A DNA stretch of 64,000 nucleotides from Acidimicrobiales bacterium (GTDB lineage: Bacteria > Actinomycetota > Acidimicrobiia > Acidimicrobiales > Aldehydirespiratoraceae). Each line of letters begins with the position of its first letter. Positions within the stretch are counted from its first letter, which is position 1. Both the position numbers and the translations under genes were made by a program. Below the pieces are notes generated by a model, which was given only the letters and a program-made list of their open reading frames with translations, did not search any database and was not told the DNA's origin. Shown here in pieces: positions 59,636 to 64,000 of this stretch. The stretch lies in the NCBI GenBank assembly GCA_040219515.1, contig JAVJSI010000004.1, positions 62,001 through 126,000 on the forward strand, written 5' to 3'.

Positions 59636-60796
59636 TCAGTGGGAGGGGAGGCGGGTGATGGCGAGGAGTAGCCAGGCGCCGACGAAGGCGGTCGTGGCGG
59701 CGACTGCGATCACGACGCCGGGACCGATGGCATCGACGAGTTGGCCCGTCAGGAACGGGACGGAGATGGCTCCCGCGTTGGTGGCCGCAAGTTGCCACAC
59801 TGCCAGCCGCTGCGCGTGGGACTCGCCCACGCGGCTCGCCGTCGACGCGAAGAGCGAGGGCGCGATCGGGGCGAGCGACAAACCGACCAGCGCCAGCGCT
59901 GCGGCGGTGGCGACCGACGGGACCACTGTGAGGGTGAGGGTGGCCGCGCCGGCGACGATGGCGAGACGCTGAAGGCGAACCCGGTCGATGGTGTCTCTCA
60001 CTCCGGTGCGAGCCATGGCCAGGCGACCGACCATGATGCCGCCCCAGTACAGGGCGACGGCGGTGGCGGCGAGGGTGTCGCCGATGCCGCGCTCCTCGGT
60101 GAGGTGGGTGAAAGCCCACTGGCCTGCCGTCACCTCGAATGCCACGAAGGCGAACAGGGCTCCGAGCGAGACCGCCGTTGCGCGACGGGGGAGATCCCCC
60201 GCATCGGCGCGCTGGTCCGAGGCGATCACGGGCCAGCTCCGGCTGTTTCGAACGCACACGACGGCAGCAGCGATGGCGAGGCCTGCCACGATACCCAGGG
60301 CGATCCGCCAACTCGGGACGGCGAGCACCAGCAGCGGTGCCGCAGTCGACCCGATGCCGTAGGCGCCGTGGACCAGGCCTGCGCTCCCCACATCGCGAAT
60401 CGACGCGATGAATCCCGCGCCGAGGGAGTCGAGCGACCCGGAGGCCGCACCGATGCAGGCGAAGGCGACCAGGAAGACGAGCCACGACGTCGCCACCGCG
60501 GCACAACCACAGGCGCCGGCGAGAAGGACGAGCATGAGAACGAAGGCGGGACCGGTGCGGAACCGGCGCACGAGCAGTGGACCGCTGAGCGCGGTCGACA
60601 TACGACCGACGCCGTAGACGAGCCCTGCGATCCCGAGGGTGCCGAGCGACTGGTCGAAGCGGTCGCGCACATCGGGCCAGATGACGCCGAGCATGGCGAT
60701 CGGCGCGGCGAACGACAGGTAGGTGGCGGCGGCCGCGAACACGGCGCCCCGATCGGCCGCAGGTGGCGTGGCACTCGAGGGTGGGACAGCGTTCAC
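59636..60796 (-). CDS. Major facilitator superfamily transporter
   Basis: The 386-residue protein has about twelve helices and the loop 2-3 signature GLVYGVGRMSTALSGPLLVRRF, with a second copy at WGGIMVGRLAMAR. It is a small MFS member of the sugar/drug-efflux type; the substrate is unknown. The GTG at 60796 has TACCGT 7 bases upstream, overlapping the promoter of the divergent gene at 60820. Confidence 0.88.
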   Translation of the reverse strand: MNAVPPSSATPPAADRGAVFAAAATYLSFAAPIAMLGVIWPDVRDRFDQSLGTLGIAGLVYGVGRMSTALSGPLLVRRFRTGPAFVLMLVLLAGACGCAAVATSWLVFLVAFACIGAASGSLDSLGAGFIASIRDVGSAGLVHGAYGIGSTAAPLLVLAVPSWRIALGIVAGLAIAAAVVCVRNSRSWPVIASDQRADAGDLPRRATAVSLGALFAFVAFEVTAGQWAFTHLTEERGIGDTLAATAVALYWGGIMVGRLAMARTGVRDTIDRVRLQRLAIVAGAATLTLTVVPSVATAAALALVGLSLAPIAPSLFASTASRVGESHAQRLAVWQLAATNAGAISVPFLTGQLVDAIGPGVVIAVAATTAFVGAWLLLAITRLPSH

Positions 60797-60803
60797 GGGC
60801 GGG

Positions 60804-60813
60804 ACGGTAACGT
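60804..60813. promoter_or_regulatory. Overlapping divergent leaderless -10 elements
   Basis: TACCGT (60804-60809, minus strand) is 7 bases from the MFS GTG at 60796. TAACGT (60808-60813, plus strand) is 6 bases before ATC at 60820. The two share two bases within a 23-base intergenic gap, so expression of the two genes may be mutually exclusive. Confidence 0.55.
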
Positions 60814-60819
60814 CGCCGG

Positions 60820-61491
60820 ATCGCGATCGAACCGCACATCGGCACTCTCAACGAGGGTTCGCTGCACGCCGCGCTCAAGGACGACTACGCGCGGCCCGGC
60901 GATCAGTTCGAGGTGCCGCTCGACGGCTTCGTCATCGACATCCGTCGCGACGACCTGTTGATCGAGATCCAGACCGGCTCGTTCGCGGCGATGGGCCGCA
61001 AGCTCGACCATCTCCTCGCCGACCATCGGTTCCTGCTCGTGCATCCCATCGCGGTCGAGACCTATCTCGACCGGCCCGACGCGAGGCCCCGCCGATCACC
61101 CAAGAAGGGTTCCGTCTACGACCTGTTCGTCGAACTGGTGAGTATGCCGACACTGCTCGATCACCCGAACCTGAGCCTCGAGATCGTGCTCGTGTCCGTG
61201 ACCAAGCGCCAGGTGGTCGACCCCCGGGCACGGCGGGGGAGAGGCGGCTTTCGCACCGTCGACCGGGTACTGCGCGAGATCACCGGTCGGCACCGCTTCG
61301 ATGCCAGCGTCGACCTGCTTCGCCTGGTGCCCGAGGGGCTTCCCGACCGGTTCACGACCGCGGACCTGGCCGATCTCGCCGGCGTCGACCGGGGCACCGC
61401 GCAGCGGATGGCCTACTGCCTGAAGCCGCTCGGCCTGTTCTGCGAACTCGGCCGGACCAGAGCCGGTGTGCACTACGCCCTCGCTCGATAG
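60820..61491 (+). CDS. Uncharacterised protein, possible PD-(D/E)XK-like domain plus winged helix, apparent ATC start
   Basis: Read from ATC at 60820 the product has 223 residues. The frame is closed by TAA at 60808-60810, and the first canonical start (GTG at 60913) would remove 31 residues that read naturally (HIGTLNEGSLHAALKDDYA). FVIDI and LLIEIQTGSF near 40-55 resemble the D...ExQ core of PD-(D/E)XK nuclease-like folds, and the last 70 residues (FTTADLADLAGVDRGTAQRM) look like a winged helix. Both domain calls are pattern-based. The nuclease idea is tentative. Confidence 0.7.
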   Translation: MAIEPHIGTLNEGSLHAALKDDYARPGDQFEVPLDGFVIDIRRDDLLIEIQTGSFAAMGRKLDHLLADHRFLLVHPIAVETYLDRPDARPRRSPKKGSVYDLFVELVSMPTLLDHPNLSLEIVLVSVTKRQVVDPRARRGRGGFRTVDRVLREITGRHRFDASVDLLRLVPEGLPDRFTTADLADLAGVDRGTAQRMAYCLKPLGLFCELGRTRAGVHYALAR

Positions 61492-61502
61492 TCACGGTCA
61501 CC

Positions 61503-61508
61503 TACGCT
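61503..61508 (+). promoter_or_regulatory. Leaderless -10 TACGCT for the gene at 61516
   Basis: TACGCT is followed by seven bases and the ATG at 61516, favouring it over the in-frame GTG at 61513. Confidence 0.5.
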
Positions 61509-61515
61509 CGATGTG

Positions 61516-62133
61516 ATGACGGAAACGGCCGGGACGCTGCGGATCGAGATCATCGATCCGGCTCGTGAGCCGCTCCTCCACGACCCGACGGCCGCGGCGC
61601 GAGTGTCCGCCCCGCCGGACGACACCGATGAGCTGTTCGCCTCGCTGCGCGATGCCTGGCACGCAGCCGCCGAGCGCCTCGATCCGCTGCGCCGGCGATC
61701 GGCCGTCCTGACCGCCCGGGGTCGGCGCATGTCACGCGCCATCCACGAGCGGTCGCTCCAACGGCGCCATGACGGCAACCCCCGACGCGGCTCCGCCGTG
61801 CGTCAGCACGTGTTCGCGTCGTTCGCGACGATCGAACGAGAGCTCGGTGCGATGGAGAAGACCTTCGTGGTCGGGGGTGGTCTCCGACTGGATCTCACCT
61901 CGGACTTCCGCCCGATGCCGGGCGGCGGCCACCAGGCCGACGCTCGGCTGGCGCTGCGGGGGTCGTGGCCCCGTCTCCCGCTCGTCGTCCGGGTCGAGCC
62001 GTGGTGGCGTGGTCAGTCGGTGGTCACCGCCGAGCTGCGGACGCGGCGCCGGCTCCGCTATCCGCGTCGCTACTTCGCCGGCGCCCACGCCGCAGCCCGG
62101 TCCGTCGGAGCGGCGCTCGCACCGTCGCCCTGA
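61516..62133 (+). CDS. Hypothetical basic protein
   Basis: The 205-residue protein is Arg-rich, with a helical first half (LFASLRDAWHAAAERLDPLRRR) and a beta-rich second half (GGGLRLDLTSDFRPMPGGGH). I do not recognise a family. It is soluble and has no signal peptide. It sits directly before tgt and is probably a separate leaderless message. Confidence 0.65.
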   Translation: MTETAGTLRIEIIDPAREPLLHDPTAAARVSAPPDDTDELFASLRDAWHAAAERLDPLRRRSAVLTARGRRMSRAIHERSLQRRHDGNPRRGSAVRQHVFASFATIERELGAMEKTFVVGGGLRLDLTSDFRPMPGGGHQADARLALRGSWPRLPLVVRVEPWWRGQSVVTAELRTRRRLRYPRRYFAGAHAAARSVGAALAPSP

Positions 62134-62175
62134 CCATCGTCGGGGGCGCGGGGACACAGCCTGGGCGCAGCGACA

Positions 62176-62181
62176 TAGCCT
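62176..62181 (+). promoter_or_regulatory. Leaderless -10 TAGCCT for tgt
   Basis: TAGCCT is followed by seven bases and the GTG at 62189. Confidence 0.6.
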
Positions 62182-62188
62182 GGTCTCG

Positions 62189-63301
62189 GTGAAAGCGACG
62201 TTCACCGAGACCGGCCGTGACGGCGGCGCCCGCACCGGGGTGGTCACCACCGCGCGCGGCGAGTTCACGACGCCGCGCTTCATGCCGGTCGGCACCCGCG
62301 GCGCGATCCGTCATCTGGCCTCCGATGACGTCGAGGCGCTCGGCGCGCAGGTGATCCTCGCCAACACGTATCACCTGATGTTGCGTCCCGGCGCCGACGT
62401 GGTGGCCGAGCTCGGTGGTATCCACGGTTTCGCCGCGTGGGACGGTCACTTCCTCACCGATTCCGGCGGCTACCAGATCTTCTCGCTCGGTCCGGAGCTG
62501 ACGGACGAAGGGGCCACGTTCAAGTCGACCTACGACGGCTCGACCCATCTCCTCACGCCGGAACGGGCCGTCGCCGTGCAAGCCCTGATCGGCGCCGACA
62601 TCCAGATGGTGCTCGACGTGTGCCCGAGTTCCGTGGCCGACCTCTCGGTGGTGAAGGCCGCCGTCGACCGAACCTCGCTGTGGGCCGAACGAGGCCGCCG
62701 AGCCTTTCTCGATCACGACGATGCCGCCGACCGGCAGAGCCAGTTCGGCATCGTCCAGGGTGGCACCGACGACGCACTACGGCGCGAGTCGGCGGATCGG
62801 ATCGTGGGTCTGGACTTCGACGGCTACGCCGTCGGCGGCCTGTCCGTGGGTGAGGACCGCAGCGAGATGCTCCACGGGCTCGCCAGCTGCATGGACGTCC
62901 TTCCCGTCGACCAACCCCGCTACTTCATGGGCCTGGGCGATCCGATCGGCATCACCGAGTCGGTCGCTCGCGGGGTCGACATGTTCGACTGCGTGCTGCC
63001 GACGCGCCACGCGCGCCACGGCACCGTCCTCACCGACAACGGGCGCTACAACCTGGGCCGGGCCGAGTTCGCCCGTAGCGACGAACCTCTCGACCCGTCC
63101 TGGCCCGAGAGCCCCGCAGCCCGCTGGAGCAGGGGCTACCTGCGCCACCTGCTGCAGACCAAGGAGCCCACGGCGGCGCGAATTCTCACCCTTCACAACG
63201 TGGCGTGGCTCCTGCGATTCATGGACCGGATGGGCGACGCGATCCGGGCCGGCGAATTCGAGTCGTTCCGGCTGGGAGTCCACGAGGTGTGGGGCAGCTA
63301 G
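62189..63301 (+). CDS. tgt: tRNA-guanine transglycosylase lacking the zinc cysteines
   Basis: The 370-residue enzyme exchanges guanine 34 for preQ1 in tRNA. Catalytic residues are present: Asp91 in LTDSGGYQIFSL and Asp264 in GVDMFDCVLPTRHARHGT, with GGLSVGE binding substrate. The zinc site is not: where bacterial Tgt reads LDPxCxCxxC, this protein has Trp305, Glu307 and Ala310, while His336 of LTLHN remains. The fold-stabilising zinc is therefore probably lost or replaced. The enzyme is otherwise full length, with queA 6 kb upstream. The start is set by the leaderless promoter. Confidence 0.9.
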   Translation: MKATFTETGRDGGARTGVVTTARGEFTTPRFMPVGTRGAIRHLASDDVEALGAQVILANTYHLMLRPGADVVAELGGIHGFAAWDGHFLTDSGGYQIFSLGPELTDEGATFKSTYDGSTHLLTPERAVAVQALIGADIQMVLDVCPSSVADLSVVKAAVDRTSLWAERGRRAFLDHDDAADRQSQFGIVQGGTDDALRRESADRIVGLDFDGYAVGGLSVGEDRSEMLHGLASCMDVLPVDQPRYFMGLGDPIGITESVARGVDMFDCVLPTRHARHGTVLTDNGRYNLGRAEFARSDEPLDPSWPESPAARWSRGYLRHLLQTKEPTAARILTLHNVAWLLRFMDRMGDAIRAGEFESFRLGVHEVWGS

Positions 63302-63304
63302 CCT
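63299..63304 (+). promoter_or_regulatory. Leaderless -10 TAGCCT for yajC
   Basis: TAGCCT overlaps the tgt stop and is followed by eight bases and the ATG at 63313. Confidence 0.55.
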
Positions 63305-63312
63305 CCGTTCCT

Positions 63313-63630
63313 ATGTCAGTCGTCGTTCTCGTCGTTCTCATGGGTGCCCTCTACGCGTTCATGATCCTCCCGCAGCAAAAGCGCATGAAGGCGCACCAGC
63401 AGCTCGTCAACTCGCTGGCCGAAGGCGACCTCGTGGTCACCAACTCCGGCATCTACGGCGCCATCGCCGAGGTCGAGGGCGACGTGATCTGGCTCGAGGT
63501 CGCGCCCGACGTCGAACTCAAGCTCAGCCGCGCCGCCGTCGCCGAGCGAGTCAGCGACGACGACGATGACGGCGACGATGCCGACGACGATTCGCTTGTC
63601 GAGGCCGATTCGGACGACGGCGACGCCTGA
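63313..63630 (+). CDS. yajC: Preprotein translocase subunit YajC
   Basis: The 105-residue protein has one membrane helix (about 1-18, ending LPQQKRMKAHQ) and the YajC core LAEGDLVVTNSGIYGAIAEVEGD. The tail is a highly acidic Asp run. YajC binds SecDF. The tgt-yajC-secD order is typical. Confidence 0.93.
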   Translation: MSVVVLVVLMGALYAFMILPQQKRMKAHQQLVNSLAEGDLVVTNSGIYGAIAEVEGDVIWLEVAPDVELKLSRAAVAERVSDDDDDGDDADDDSLVEADSDDGDA

Positions 63631-63632
63631 CG

Positions 63633-64000
63633 ATGCGCCGTCAGCTCACTCTTGCGATCGGCGTCGTCGCGCTGTCCGTGCTGGGGCTCGTCTACACCTT
63701 CGCCTCGGGGAACGAACCGTTGCTGGGGCTCGACCTCCAGGGCGGTGTCTCGGTCGTGCTCGAGCCCGAACCCAACCCCGACGGCAGCGACGTCGACAAC
63801 GAGGTGATCGACCAGGCGATCGAGGTCATCCGCAATCGCGTCGACGGTCTCGGCGTGCGCGAGCCGGAGATCACACGGCAGGGACAAACGGTGCTCGTGC
63901 AGATCCCCGGCGTCGACGACCAGGCCCGGGCGCTCGAACTGGTCGGCCAGACGGCCGAGCTGCGGTTCCGGCCGGTCCTCGTCGAGGCGCCGCTCGGAAC
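63633..64000 (+). CDS. secD: Protein translocase subunit SecD, partial
   Basis: The first 122 residues are visible; the gene runs past the window edge. MRRQLTLAIGVVALSVLGLVYTF forms the first helix, followed by LLGLDLQGGVSVVLEPEP and VIRNRVDGLGVREPEI, both SecD hallmarks, then IPGVDDQARALELVGQTAELRFRPV. SecD uses the proton gradient to draw exported proteins outward. It starts 2 bases after the yajC stop. Confidence 0.93.
   Translation, partial: MRRQLTLAIGVVALSVLGLVYTFASGNEPLLGLDLQGGVSVVLEPEPNPDGSDVDNEVIDQAIEVIRNRVDGLGVREPEITRQGQTVLVQIPGVDDQARALELVGQTAELRFRPVLVEAPLG

Overview
The window is high-GC, densely packed chromosomal DNA from an actinobacterium. Mycothiol (mshC), coenzyme F420 (npdG-type reductase) and phosphatidylinositol-mannoside genes (pgsA, a PatA-type acyltransferase, pimA next to thrS and a HIT gene) all point to Actinomycetota. 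The gene content suggests a deep-branching lineage such as Acidimicrobiia; that placement is inference. I count 68 protein genes (66 complete, one cut at each edge). I see no rRNA, tRNA, prophage or CRISPR array, and no gene-free stretch above 300 bases. A striking number of genes look leaderless: a TANNNT hexamer usually lies 6-8 bases before the start codon, and I used this to set several starts.

Layout. 1-400: start of a REP-associated tyrosine transposase with a REP-like palindrome beside it. 401-8860: mixed single genes (Dyp peroxidase, ribH, patatin, PhoX-like protein, an HNH nuclease with an apparent LexA box, PIG-L deacetylase) and an ECF sigma factor overlapping a large membrane-anchored partner. 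8886-13265: a phosphotransferase/DUF cluster and DUF72. 13276-21908: secreted and envelope proteins (zincin with SLH repeats, a His/Asp-rich lipoprotein operon, an M23 peptidase, a trypsin-like protease), then thiamine pyrophosphokinase. 21887-29562: ABC proteins, including a likely heterodimeric exporter with one degenerate site, a TSUP permease and tandem CNNM/CorC paralogues. 29578-31989: a leftward run of fabI, an RmlD-like reductase and a TauD-like dioxygenase. 32044-40928: F420 reductase, mshC, plsC, thrS, HIT and PI/PIM lipid synthesis. 40987-46973: LemA with an M48-like protein lacking its metal-site histidines, DUF3048, pdxST, yebC and threonine ammonia-lyase. 47039-52534: cation efflux, sulfatase, ABC exporter, YdcF. 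52585-64000: ruvCAB, queA, a small REP-flanked accessory segment, then tgt, yajC and the start of secD, the order common in bacteria.

The main items to follow up are: the leaderless promoter pattern and three genes whose best start is ATC or CTG; two palindromic repeat families alongside a RAYT gene; a Tgt lacking all three zinc cysteines; a LemA partner with a dead M48 motif; an SOS box at a 13E12-type HNH gene; and a three-gene, translationally coupled lipoprotein/membrane operon that may be an uncharacterised metal-handling system.
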